From assembly GCA_963707125.1 (NCBI GenBank), contig CAVPOU010000017.1:1-64000 (forward strand): a DNA stretch of 64,000 nucleotides, written 5' to 3'. The notes under the pieces are model-generated. The model saw only the letters and a program-made list of their open reading frames with translations, had not been told where the DNA came from and ran no database searches. Positions 37,147-45,898 of this stretch are shown piece by piece. Source of the DNA: CAVPDE01 sp963707125 (GTDB lineage Bacteria; Desulfobacterota; DSM-4660; Desulfatiglandales; HGW-15). The translations under genes and the position numbers were made by a program. Within the stretch, counting starts at the first letter, position 1, and each line of letters opens with the position of its first letter.

Positions 37147-38235
37147 ATGGACAAGAATAGCCATCCCACCCTCCTTGACCTTGGGTACAAGGCGATTGTC
37201 GATCTGCTTCCTTGCTATGTCTCCATTCAAGACCGATCTTTCACTATCCTGCAAACCAACCAGACATTTCGGAATGACTTCGGCGAGGCGATCGGCAAGA
37301 AGTGCCATGAAGTCTATTTGAAGAGTCCCGTCCGCTGCTCTTCGTGTCCGGTCTGGGAAACCTTTCAGGACAAGAAGGCCCACGTAAGCGAAGAGGTCGT
37401 GCATCTGGGGAGCAGGGAACCCTTCCACGTGGTGATTTACTCTTCCCCCATTACGGATGCCCTGGGCAACGTAGTTGCTGTTCTGGAGCTGTCGTCCAAT
37501 ATCAGCAAGGTGAAAGAGGCCCAGAAGGAACTCACTCTTCTTGGTCAGTCTGTGGCAATCCTTTCCCATGATATCAAGAATATTTTGGAGGGCCTCCAAG
37601 GAGGAGCCTATGTGGTGGATGAGGCGCTGAAGGACCAAGATCAGGAACTGATGAAGAAAGGATGGTCTGTGGTCAAAAAAAACATCCAGGAAATTTCCGG
37701 CCTGGTCCAGAATATCCTGTATAGCACCAAGAAGAGAAAGCCTGTCTATGAGGCGATTGTGCTTGATAAAATGCTCATGGAGTCCATCGCCTTTTTCTAC
37801 GAAAAAGCTCAGTCGATCGAGTGCAAAATGAGAGCAAACGCCAACCCTCACCTTCCTGCGGTTCATATGGATCCTGGGGCCATGCGCCGGATGTTGATCA
37901 ATCTTCTTTCCAATGCCATCGAAGCGTGCCGCAGGGATAAAGGAAAAGACTCTCACGCCATCGCTGTGAAAGCCGATTTCTATGACCGCCGCCATTTCAT
38001 GATCGAAGTAGAGGATGACGGGATTGGAATGGACGAAGCCACCTGTGAGAAAATATTCACCCAGTACTTCTCCACAAAGGGAACGGACGGCACCGGCCTC
38101 GGGCTGATGGTGGTTCATGAAATCGTCAAGGAACATGGAGGAAGAATTGAAGTTCTGAGCGCCCCTGGCAAAGGCAGTTCTTTTAGAATCATTTTACCCC
38201 TTCAGCAACTCAAGAGTCTCTTGCGCTCCTCTTAG
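37147..38235 (+). CDS. PAS sensor histidine kinase with C-x10-C-x2-C PAS motif and variant H-box
   Basis: The start at 37147 (MDKNSHPTLLD) is likely, 10 codons inside the open frame. The 362-residue protein has one PAS domain with CHEVYLKSPVRCSSCPV, the same C-x10-C-x2-C spacing as the kinase at 33.4 kb. The H-box is AILSHDIKNILEGLQGGAYV, like the hybrid kinase at 34.9 kb. The ATPase has NLLSNAIEACR, DDGIGMDEA and GTDGTGLGLMVVHEIV, all intact. It is transcribed toward hdrA, with a gap of 259 bases between the genes. Confidence 0.87.
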   Translation: MDKNSHPTLLDLGYKAIVDLLPCYVSIQDRSFTILQTNQTFRNDFGEAIGKKCHEVYLKSPVRCSSCPVWETFQDKKAHVSEEVVHLGSREPFHVVIYSSPITDALGNVVAVLELSSNISKVKEAQKELTLLGQSVAILSHDIKNILEGLQGGAYVVDEALKDQDQELMKKGWSVVKKNIQEISGLVQNILYSTKKRKPVYEAIVLDKMLMESIAFFYEKAQSIECKMRANANPHLPAVHMDPGAMRRMLINLLSNAIEACRRDKGKDSHAIAVKADFYDRRHFMIEVEDDGIGMDEATCEKIFTQYFSTKGTDGTGLGLMVVHEIVKEHGGRIEVLSAPGKGSSFRIILPLQQLKSLLRSS

Positions 38236-38417
38236 CCTGATTTCTGGTCTTCACCGCAGTACTCCTTCCAGCATACCCATATTGAGGCTTGAGCGGGTTT
38301 TGTTATCACCAAGCCTCCGGTCTCAAACGTCGAAATCGGCTTGATTCCACATGGGCTGATTACTATCGTACAAGTAGGAATCCTGAATTTTTCCAATGAG
38401 TTTCACCGATATTTTGA

Positions 38418-38447
38418 TTGACAACTTTCTCCCCTGAAGACTATGTT
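38418..38447 (+). promoter_or_regulatory. Candidate sigma-70-type promoter upstream of hdrA
   Basis: TTGACA at 38418 and TATGTT at 38442 are separated by 18 bases and lie 48 bases before the hdrA ATG. The rest of the 259-base gap shows no gene or strong hairpin. This would start the hdrA-flx operon independently of the kinase gene. Confidence 0.45.
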
Positions 38448-38494
38448 CCAGCTTCGATGAGCGCTTTACGTCTCAAACAATTCAAAGGAGCACA

Positions 38495-41400
38495 ATGATG
38501 CCTGATAAACCCACAGGATCTGTGATGGTGGTCGGTGGCGGTATCGCAGGGATGCAAGCCTCCCTTGATCTCGCAGATTCCGGCTACTACGTCTATCTCG
38601 TGGAAAAGTCCCCCTCTGTAGGCGGAGTCATGGCACAGTTGGATAAGACGTTTCCCACCAATGACTGTGCCATGTGAATTATCTCTCCCAAACTGGTCGA
38701 GGTCGGCCGGCACCTAAACATCGAATTGCTCACCCTTTCCGAGGTTCTTGACGTCCGCGGTGAGCCCGGAAATCTTCGGGTAGACCTGCTGCAGCATCCA
38801 CGATACGTGGACCTTGAAAAATGCATTGGTTGCGGTACCTGTGCTGAGAAATGCCCCAAGAAGGTAAAGGATGATTACAACGAGGGCCTGATTAAGCGGA
38901 AGGCTATCTATGTACCCTATGCCCAGGCAGTGCCTCTGAAATATGCCATTGACAAAGATAACTGCATTTTCTTTGAAAAGGGCAAGTGCAAAGCGTGCGA
39001 AAAATTCTGTTCTGCAGGAGCTGTCAAATTCGATGACCAGGAAAAAAGGATGACGGTGCATGTGGGGGCTATCATCCTTGCACCTGGCTTTCAGCCCTTT
39101 GACCCCTCCAAGTACGATACTTACAGCTATGCCAAGCTCCCGAACGTGGTCACCTCCATGGAGTTCGAGAGGATCCTTTCAGCATCCGGCCCTACCATGG
39201 GGCACCTGGCCCGGATGTCGGATCACAAGGAGCCCAAGAAGATCGCATGGCTCCAGTGCGTCGGGTCCAGGGACATGCACCAGTGCGACCATCCCTATTG
39301 CTCATCCGTCTGTTGCATGTATGCCATCAAGGAAGCCGTCATCGCCAAGGAGCATTCCGGAGATGATCTGGACTGTGCCATCTTCTTTATGGACATGCGG
39401 ACCCACGGAAAGGATTTTGAAAGGTACTACGATGCCGCCCGGGAAAAACACGGGGTTCGGTTCATCCGGTCCCGCGTTCACTCCGTTGAGGCGATTCCGC
39501 ATACCGAGGATCTCAGCGTCAAGTATGCCACTGAAGACGGTGAATGGCGCCAAGAGGCTTTTGATATGGTCGTCCTCTCCGTTGGTCTGGAGACTTCGCC
39601 GGAGGCCCTGGAACTTGCCCGGAAGCTGGACATCGACCTCACCGAATCACAATTCTGCCGCACCGGTTCTTTTGCTCCGGTTGCCACCTCCAAGGAAGGC
39701 ATCTACGTGTGCGGGGCTTTCCAAGGGCCCAAGGACATTCCCCAGTCCGTGATCGAAGCGAGTTCGGCGGCTGCCCGGGCTGGAGCCCTTCTGAGCAGCG
39801 CACGCAACACCCTGACCAAGGCAAAAGAGGTGCCCGAGCAGAAAGACATTCGGGGCGAAAGGCCTCGCATCGGCGTCTTTGTCTGCAATTGCGGCATCAA
39901 CATCAGCAGCGTGGTGAATGTGCCGGCTGTGCGTGACTATGCGAAGACCCTTCACTATGTCGAGTATGTGGCCGATAACCTCTACTCCTGCTCGCAGGAT
40001 ACCCAGGATACCATGGCCCAGGTAATCAAGGCGAACAACCTCAACCGGATCGTGGTGGCCGCCTGCACGCCCAAGACGCACGAACCCCTCTTCCAGGAAA
40101 CGTTGGTCAACGCGGGTCTCAACAAATACCTCTTTGAAATGACCAATATCCGCAATCAGGACGCCTGGGTCCATAAGGATAGTCCCCAAGAAGCGACTGA
40201 CAAGGCTAAGGACCTGGTGCGCATGGCTGTGGCGAAAGTGGCGCTTATGGATTCTCTGCCGGAGGCGGCGCTTGAAATTAACCAGAGGGCGCTCGTCCTG
40301 GGCGGCGGCATTTCAGGGATGTTTGCCGCCAAAACCCTGAGCGAACAGGGCTATCAGGTAAGCCTCATTGAGAGGGAGCCGGTCCTGGGTGGTCAGGCCC
40401 TGAACCTTTACAGGACATGGCAGGGAGAAGATATCCAGGAAAACTTGAAGGCTCTGCTCGGATCGGTGCAATCGGACAAAAACATTCAAGTGTATCTTGG
40501 TGCTGAACTGACCCAGGTCGATGGGTTTGTGGGCAATTTCAAATCCACCTTTGAGGCCGCGAGCATCAAAGGGACCATCGAGCATGGGATCGCCGTGCTC
40601 GCCACGGGATGTTATGAACACAAGCCCGAGGAGCACCTATACGGGAAGGACCCGCGCGTTTTGACCCACCAGGAATTGGATCGCAAGTTCATCCACAACG
40701 ATCCTTCGCTGAAAAACATCAAAACCGCGGTGTTCATTCAGTGTGTTGGATCGCGGGAGCCTGAAAGGCCCTATTGTTCCAGGGTTTGCTGCACCCATTC
40801 CATCGAAAGCGCCCTTCACCTGAAAGAAATGAATCCGGACATGGAGGTCACCATTCTCTACCGGGACATCCGTAGTTACGGGGAGCGCGAACTTCTTTAC
40901 AGGAAGGCACGACAATCGGGAGTGCTTTTCATTCGCTTCTCCCTCTCTCAAAAGCCGAAGGTCACGGCCGGGAAGGACGGCCTTGAAATCGAAGTGGTGG
41001 ACCATGTGCTGCAGCGTCCGGTTCTTCTGAAGGCGGATCTGCTTGCCCTGGCTTCGGCCATTGTTCCTTACAAAGACCAAAAACTGACCCAGTTCTTCAA
41101 AGTCCCCATGAGCGAGGACGGGTTCTTTGTGGAGGCCCATGCGAAGCTCGGACCGTCGCAGTTTGCCACGGACGGGGTGTTCCTTTGCGGCATGGCTCAT
41201 TATCCGAAGCCCATCGATGAATCGGTGGCTCAGGCTCAGGCTGCCGCCTCCAGGGCGGTCACCCTTCTGGCCCGGAAGAACATCTCCGTAAGCGGCATGG
41301 TCGCCTATACTAATCCGACCGTCTGCAGCAGATGCGGGGTGTGTGTGGAGGTGTGCCCGTATTCGGCGCCCTCTTTTATACAGAAGGGCCCTTTCGCGGG

Positions 41401-41527
41401 AAAGGCGGAGATCAACCCGGTGCTCTGCAAGGGCTGCGGTCTGTGTGTGGCTTCCTGCCGCTCAGGAGCGCTCAACCTCAAAGGATTTGAGGAAGGGCAG
41501 ATCATGGCGATGATTAATGAAATGTGA
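38495..41527 (+). CDS. hdrA: HdrA-like selenoprotein, heterodisulfide reductase flavoprotein subunit (electron bifurcation)
   Basis: The frame is read through TGA at 38675-38677, giving 1,010 residues with Sec at 61 in NDCAM-U-IISPKLVEVG, where canonical HdrA has Cys. HdrA bears the FAD that splits electron pairs. Residues 8-40 form a dinucleotide fold (VMVVGGGIAGMQASLDLADS). A 4Fe-4S motif CIGCGTCAEKCP lies at about 108. The half from about residue 595 repeats the flavin fold (ALVLGGGISGMFAAKTLSEQ). Two ferredoxin motifs close the protein (CSRCGVCVEVCP and CKGCGLCVASC). The ribosome site AAAGGAGC precedes ATGATG. It heads the operon with MvhD/FlxD, FlxC, FlxB, FlxA and the HdrCB-like genes. 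The long double-flavin form is typical of Desulfobacterota. Confidence 0.92.
38678..38712 (+). promoter_or_regulatory. Bacterial SECIS element for HdrA
   Basis: CTGGTCG (38693-38699) pairs with CGGCCGG (38704-38710), including two G-U pairs, around the loop AGGT. The loop starts 23 bases after the TGA. Spacing and loop G match the other three sites in this locus. Confidence 0.75.
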
Positions 41528-41625
41528 AAACGGCTCAAGGCGCAAGGTTCAAAGCTCACGGCAGAACCTCGTGGCAAAAGAGAGCTTACAAGATAGAGGA
41601 ACCGGAACTTGATAGCATGGAGTGA

Positions 41626-42063
41626 ATGCCCATGAACGACTGGCAACCAAAAATAACAGCATTCCTGTGCAACTGGTGCAGCTACGGCGCGGCAGACCTG
41701 GCAGGGGTCAGCCGCTTCCAGTACCCTTCCAATATCCGGATCATCCGGGTGCCCTGCTCTGCCCGGGTGAGCCCCAAATTCATCCTCGCCGCCTTCCGGC
41801 ACGGCGCCGACGGCGTCTGGGTTTCCGGGTGACACCCCGGCGACTGCCATTACCTGGAAGGTAATTACTTCGCAAGACGCAAGTTCGCTCTGTTCAAGAA
41901 TCTGATCGAGCATGTGGGGATGGAACCGGGAAGGCTGCACTTTTCGTGGATTTCCTCTGCCGAAGCAACGAAGTTTGTGGAGGTTGCCACTGAAGTCATC
42001 AAGGCGGTCAAGGAGACCGGCCCTGCAACTTATCTTGTTAAGAGAAGAGCTGAGGTGGTTTGA
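41626..42063 (+). CDS. MvhD/FlxD/FrhD-like selenoprotein, 2Fe-2S electron-transfer subunit
   Basis: The 145-residue frame includes TGA at 41830-41832, with Sec at 69 in GVWVSG-U-HPGDCHYLEG; homologues read GCHPGDCHY. Other ligands are in AFLCNWCSYG and IRVPCSARV. MvhD-type subunits sit between HdrA and the electron-input module (hydrogenase or Flx). ATG at 41626 follows GGAG by 5 bases; ATG at 41632 is an alternative. The stop overlaps the next ATG by one base. Without read-through the product would be 68 residues and lose its C-terminal half. Confidence 0.92.
41833..41867 (+). promoter_or_regulatory. Bacterial SECIS element for the MvhD-like subunit
   Basis: The perfect 7-bp stem ATTACCT/AGGTAAT (41849-41865) is closed by the triloop GGA. 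The loop begins 24 bases after the TGA. The loop G and spacing agree with known bacterial SECIS. Confidence 0.82.
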
Positions 42064-43013
42064 TGCTAGAGTATACCCAGAAAATCAGAGACATCGCTCG
42101 AAAGCTCCTGGAAAAGGGAGCCGTCGACGTTTTCATCGGCTACAAGAAGGGCTCCGTGCCCATGATGAATGAACCGGTGCTCATCAAGAATCCTGCGGAG
42201 GTCGATCTGCTTCACTGGGACAGCCACTGCGGTCTGAACCTTTGCAACTATTTGACCAGGCGAACAGACCGCATCGGCATTCTCGCCAACGGGTGCAACT
42301 CGAGAAACATCGTGACCCACATCATTGAAAACCAGATCAAGAGAGAACAGCTCTACATCGTTGGGATTCCCTGCACCGGCATCCTTGACCACAGAGCGGT
42401 GAAGAGGACCTTAGGAAACCGGGAGATTCTGGAAGTCAAGGAAGAAAAGGCCTCCTTTACGGTGAGCGGGAAAGGTTATACGGAGACCTTCCAGAAGAAG
42501 GATTTCCTGAGGACCAATTGTGCCACTTGCCTTCATCGCAATCCCGTAGAATACGACGAGATGGTAGCCGAGCCGGTGCCGGAACAGGAGGGCGTCAAAC
42601 CCTTCAAAGACGTTGAGGTGTTAGAAAAGAACAGCCCCCAGGAAAGACGGAAGTTCTTCACCCAGCTCATTTCATCCTGCATCCGCTGCTACGCATGCCG
42701 AAACGCCTGCCCGCTTTGCTACTGCCCCACCTGCTTTGTCGATGAGTCGCGGCCCCAGTGGGTAGGGAAGAGCATAGATCCTGTGGATACCATGACCTTT
42801 CATTTTCTGCGGGCATACCATTGTGCCGGGAGGTGCACGGACTGCGGTGCTTGTGAGAGGGTTTGCCCGGTGGGCATCTCGGTCAGGCAGTTCACCAAGA
42901 AGCTCAACAAAGATGCCTTCGATCTCTTCGGCTGGGAGGCCGGCATCAGTGTGGATCAACGGCCGCCTCTCGATGTTTACCGAGTGGACGACTATAACGA
43001 GTTTGTCAAATAA
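42063..43013 (+). CDS. FrhB-like/FlxC-like iron-sulfur subunit
   Basis: The 316-residue protein combines an N-terminal FrhB-like half with a C-terminal ferredoxin half. The first has VPMMNEPVLIKNPAEVDLLH, GILANGCNSRNIVTHIIENQ, YIVGIPCTGILD and FLRTNCATCLHRNP. The second has CIRCYACRNACPLCYCPTCF and CTDCGACERVCPVG. In Flx-Hdr complexes such subunits carry electrons from the NAD(P)H flavoprotein to FlxD. It begins TGATG-coupled to the MvhD-like gene. The FlxC name is inferred from order; homologues are often annotated as 4Fe-4S dicluster proteins. Confidence 0.8.
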   Translation: MLEYTQKIRDIARKLLEKGAVDVFIGYKKGSVPMMNEPVLIKNPAEVDLLHWDSHCGLNLCNYLTRRTDRIGILANGCNSRNIVTHIIENQIKREQLYIVGIPCTGILDHRAVKRTLGNREILEVKEEKASFTVSGKGYTETFQKKDFLRTNCATCLHRNPVEYDEMVAEPVPEQEGVKPFKDVEVLEKNSPQERRKFFTQLISSCIRCYACRNACPLCYCPTCFVDESRPQWVGKSIDPVDTMTFHFLRAYHCAGRCTDCGACERVCPVGISVRQFTKKLNKDAFDLFGWEAGISVDQRPPLDVYRVDDYNEFVK

Positions 43014-43025
43014 ATGGAGTGGTGG

Positions 43026-43092
43026 AGTACAGGAGTACTGGAGTGATGGGCGAAAGAAATAAGAACAGTACTCCAAAACTCCAGTACTCCAA
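43026..43092. repeat. Inverted repeat inside the operon
   Basis: The 13-base arms GGAGTACTGGAGT (43032) and ACTCCAGTACTCC (43078) enclose a 33-base loop. It fills the gap between the FlxC-like and FlxB-like genes. A related element, with TGGAGTGATGGA words, fills the next gap at 44,151. Confidence 0.75.
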
Positions 43093-43112
43093 TACTCCCG
43101 AGGACTTGGGTT

Positions 43113-44150
43113 ATGCTTAAAAAATCATTTAGCAAGGAACAATGGACTGAGACACTGAAAGGGCTGCAAAACGCTTACAGAGTGTTTGTCCCCGTGAAGG
43201 AAGGGGACTTCCACAACTTCAGGCTTCTGGAAAACGGCCGCAAGCCCAATTTTGAATTCCAGAACACCAGGCTTTCCCCGAAATCGATCATCCTTCCACA
43301 GTCAGAGCGGATGTTCGAGTACACTCTTGACGAGAGCAAAGGGGAAGCGCATGTCGTCAAAGAAACGACCAAGGACTTTTCTCCTCAGGTTATCGTGGGA
43401 ATAAGGCCTTGCGACGCTTTTGCCTTTGAGTTGGTCAGGATCAATTTCGACAGTCCTCAGTACCAAGACCCATGGTGGGTCCGGCGCATGGCGTCCACCA
43501 CCCTTGTCGGCTTCGGGTGCAATGACCCTTGCGCCTCCTGCTTCTGCACTTCTGTGGGAAGCGGTCCCTTTAGCGAGAAAGGGTTGGATGCTCTCATGGT
43601 CGATCTGGGCGATCGTTTTCTGGTGAGAAGCATCACTTCCAAGGGCGAAGCTTTCCTGGAAAAAATCGAGATTGGAACAGAGGCAGACGACTCCCTCCTC
43701 AAGAAGGCGTTAAGCCTTCCCAGAGCGGCGGAGAAAAAAATCCCCTCCAGGGTGCCCATGGATCACCTCCGGGATAAAGTGGTCAATGAGCTTTTCAATG
43801 CTCCCTTCTGGGAGAGAGTCTCTTTTGCATGCATCAACTGTGGAACCTGCACCTACCTCTGTCCCACCTGCTGGTGCTTTGACATCCAGGACGAAGCCTC
43901 AGGAAAAGAAGGGGACAGGATCCGGAATTGGGATGCGTGCATGTTTCCGCTTTTCACACTTCACGGGTCCGGCCACAATCCCCGGGACAAGAAGGTTCAA
44001 CGGGTCCGGCAGCGTTTTATGCACAAGCTGAAATACTATGTGGATAAGTATGGCCATGGGGCGGCATGCGTCGGATGTGGGCGATGTGTCCAGTTTTGCC
44101 CAGTCAATATCGATATTCGAGAAGTTTTCAAACTGATGAACGGGTACTAA
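43113..44150 (+). CDS. FlxB/AsrA/HydB-like 4Fe-4S dicluster subunit
   Basis: The 345-residue protein has the AsrA-like N-terminus (KSIILPQSERMFEYTLDESK, VIVGIRPCDAFAFELVRINF) and an internal cysteine cluster CNDPCASCFCTSVGSGP. Two C-terminal ferredoxin motifs are CINCGTCTYLCPTCWCFD and CVGCGRCVQFCPVNID. Such subunits partner an NAD(P)H-oxidising flavoprotein, here the following gene. Together they form the FlxAB-type diaphorase that feeds HdrA. RBS-like GAGGACTTGGGTT precedes the ATG. Confidence 0.84.
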   Translation: MLKKSFSKEQWTETLKGLQNAYRVFVPVKEGDFHNFRLLENGRKPNFEFQNTRLSPKSIILPQSERMFEYTLDESKGEAHVVKETTKDFSPQVIVGIRPCDAFAFELVRINFDSPQYQDPWWVRRMASTTLVGFGCNDPCASCFCTSVGSGPFSEKGLDALMVDLGDRFLVRSITSKGEAFLEKIEIGTEADDSLLKKALSLPRAAEKKIPSRVPMDHLRDKVVNELFNAPFWERVSFACINCGTCTYLCPTCWCFDIQDEASGKEGDRIRNWDACMFPLFTLHGSGHNPRDKKVQRVRQRFMHKLKYYVDKYGHGAACVGCGRCVQFCPVNIDIREVFKLMNGY

Positions 44151-44242
44151 GAATGGAGCATTGGAGTGATGGAACGGGATCTATGGTCTCTTGAATTTTT
44201 CTATCCAACACTCCACTACTCCATCACTCCATTATTCCATGT
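44151..44242. repeat. Inverted repeat inside the operon
   Basis: AATGGAGCATTGGAGTGATG pairs imperfectly with CATCACTCCATTATTCCATG across a loop of about 45 bases. It is related in wording to the hairpin at 43,026 and likewise spans almost the whole gap between two flx-like genes. Confidence 0.7.
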
Positions 44243-44263
44243 TCAAGAAGGAGTATGAGTCTG

Positions 44264-45106
44264 ATGCAAAATCCATATCTTCCCTACCCGGTCCGAATCG
44301 ACAAGATCGTCACGGAGACCGAAGACAAGAACCTGAAGACCTTCAGGTTCGTCTTCCTTGATCCTGAGGACGGAAGGAAGTTCGCCTATATTCCGGGCCA
44401 GTTTGCAGAGCTGTCCATCGCGGGGAAAGGAGAGATCCCCATCGGCATCGCTTCTTCGCCAACGGAAAAAGGATTTGTCACGTTTACGGTGAACAAGGTC
44501 GGCCAGGTAACCACCTACCTTCACAACATGAAAGAGGGCGAAGTGATGGGGATTCGCGGCCCTCTCGGAAACTCTTATCCCTGGGAAGAGATGGAGGGAA
44601 AGAATGTGGTGATCATCGGCGGCGGCTTTGCGTTCACCACGCTCCGCTCCAGTATCGTCTACATGATTCACCCGGACAACCGGTCGCGATTCAAGGATAT
44701 CACGGTCGTGTACGGAGCCCGAAGCCCGGGAATGCTTCTTTACAAAGAGGAGCTTGCTGCCTGGGAACAGAGGGACGACATCCATATGAACATCACCGTG
44801 GACAGTACGAATGATCCGAATTGGAAATACAACGTCGGATTTGTGCCCACGATCACGGAACAGAAAATCAAAAACGCGGATAGTGCCATTGCCATTGTGT
44901 GCGGGCCTCCGATCATGATCAAGTTCACTCAACCGGTGTTGGAGAAACTGGGGTTTCCCCCGGACAGGATTATTCTCTCTCTGGAAATGCGCATGAAGTG
45001 CGGCATCGGCATTTGCGGTCGGTGCAACATCGGAGACCAGTACGTGTGCAAGGACGGGCCGGTTTTTTCATTGGCTCAGCTTAAGCAAATGCCACCAGAG
45101 TACTAG
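44264..45106 (+). CDS. FlxA/AsrB/HydG-like NAD(P)H-oxidising flavoprotein with 2Fe-2S centre
   Basis: The start at 44264 (MQNPYLPYPVR) gives AAGGAG a spacing of 10 bases; the ATG at 44255 is only 1 base from it. The 280-residue ferredoxin-NADP reductase fold has the FAD part (YIPGQFAELSIAGKGEIPIG, ASSPTEKGFVTFTVNKVG) and the NAD(P) part (MGIRGPLGNSYPW, NVVIIGGGFAFTTLRSSIVY, IVCGPPIMIKF). A 2Fe-2S site follows: MKCGIGICGRCNIGDQYVCK. It supplies NAD(P)H electrons to the Hdr-type complex. No hydrogenase or formate dehydrogenase gene is present in the cluster. Confidence 0.87.
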   Translation: MQNPYLPYPVRIDKIVTETEDKNLKTFRFVFLDPEDGRKFAYIPGQFAELSIAGKGEIPIGIASSPTEKGFVTFTVNKVGQVTTYLHNMKEGEVMGIRGPLGNSYPWEEMEGKNVVIIGGGFAFTTLRSSIVYMIHPDNRSRFKDITVVYGARSPGMLLYKEELAAWEQRDDIHMNITVDSTNDPNWKYNVGFVPTITEQKIKNADSAIAIVCGPPIMIKFTQPVLEKLGFPPDRIILSLEMRMKCGIGICGRCNIGDQYVCKDGPVFSLAQLKQMPPEY

Positions 45107-45411
45107 GGCCGTCTCAGGAGTTCTCTGCTTGGTTTTGGCAATTGATAACGTGGTAGAAATCGAACAAGCGTTGTTCAAATCAGAAACCCGAATATCGAAG
45201 CTCGAAACAATATCTAATGATCGAAATCCAAATGACCAAAACGGTATAGAATTGCATTTGTGTTTTGAAAATTCTAATTTGGGTATTGTTTCGGATTTCG
45301 GATTTCGATATTCGAATTTCACTTTCCGTAGGGCTTTCGTGTCCCTCGGAGAAGGATAACTTCCTGGGCAAGCCTCGGGATGATATGATCACCTCGAAAG
45401 GGGAAAGACCC
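45107..45411. repeat. TTCGAAAT-family palindromic element between flxA-like and receiver genes
   Basis: Left words (CCCGAATATCGAAGCTCG, AAACAATATC) and right words (GGTATTGTTTCGGATTTCGG, ATTTCGATATTCGAATTTC) form an imperfect hairpin of about 150 bases at 45,177-45,322. It is the fullest copy of the family also seen at 17.3 kb. It holds no credible gene and may place the downstream genes under separate control. Confidence 0.65.
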
Positions 45412-45801
45412 ATGGGATCCAAGAAGATTTTAATCATCGATGACAACCCCGATTTCCTTTTCACCACCGAAACGTTCTTGAAACGCAATGGTTTCGCTAC
45501 GCTGACCGCACAGGATGGGAAGAAGGGTGTCGAAATGGCTCAGAAGGAGCACCCCGACCTCATCCTGCTCGATGTGATGATGGAGACCCTCTATTCCGGT
45601 TTCGAAGTCTGCAAGCGGATCAAAACAGACCCTCATCTCAAGGACACCCCTGTCATCGGGATTTCGGGCATGGCGGACGAGTTGGGGGTTCGATATGAAA
45701 AAGAAAGGGATCAGGAGTATTTCAGCCCTGATGCCTTTTTTGAAAAGCCCGTGGACAAAGAACAACTTCTTGCAAAGATCAAAGAATTCCTGAGCCATTA
45801 G
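45412..45801 (+). CDS. Single-domain response regulator embedded in the hdr-flx locus
   Basis: The start at 45412 (MGSKKILIIDDN) follows AAAGGGGAAA. The 129-residue receiver has ILIIDDNPDFLF, LILLDVMMETLYSGFEV with the phosphoacceptor Asp, VIGISGMADELG and AFFEKPVDKEQ. Like the regulator at 36.7 kb, it has an inserted helix (RYEKERDQEYFSPD) before the Lys loop and no output domain. Its position between flxA-like and hdrCB-like genes suggests that its signal is linked to the electron-transfer complex. Confidence 0.86.
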   Translation: MGSKKILIIDDNPDFLFTTETFLKRNGFATLTAQDGKKGVEMAQKEHPDLILLDVMMETLYSGFEVCKRIKTDPHLKDTPVIGISGMADELGVRYEKERDQEYFSPDAFFEKPVDKEQLLAKIKEFLSH

Positions 45802-45898
45802 GCTGCGATCTTTTGTGGGGCGCCCTCAAGAGACACTGTGTAATGGCGGCGCAGACGGCTTGCAGGCCCAGGATGTTTTTATGAAATGGAGGAACTGA

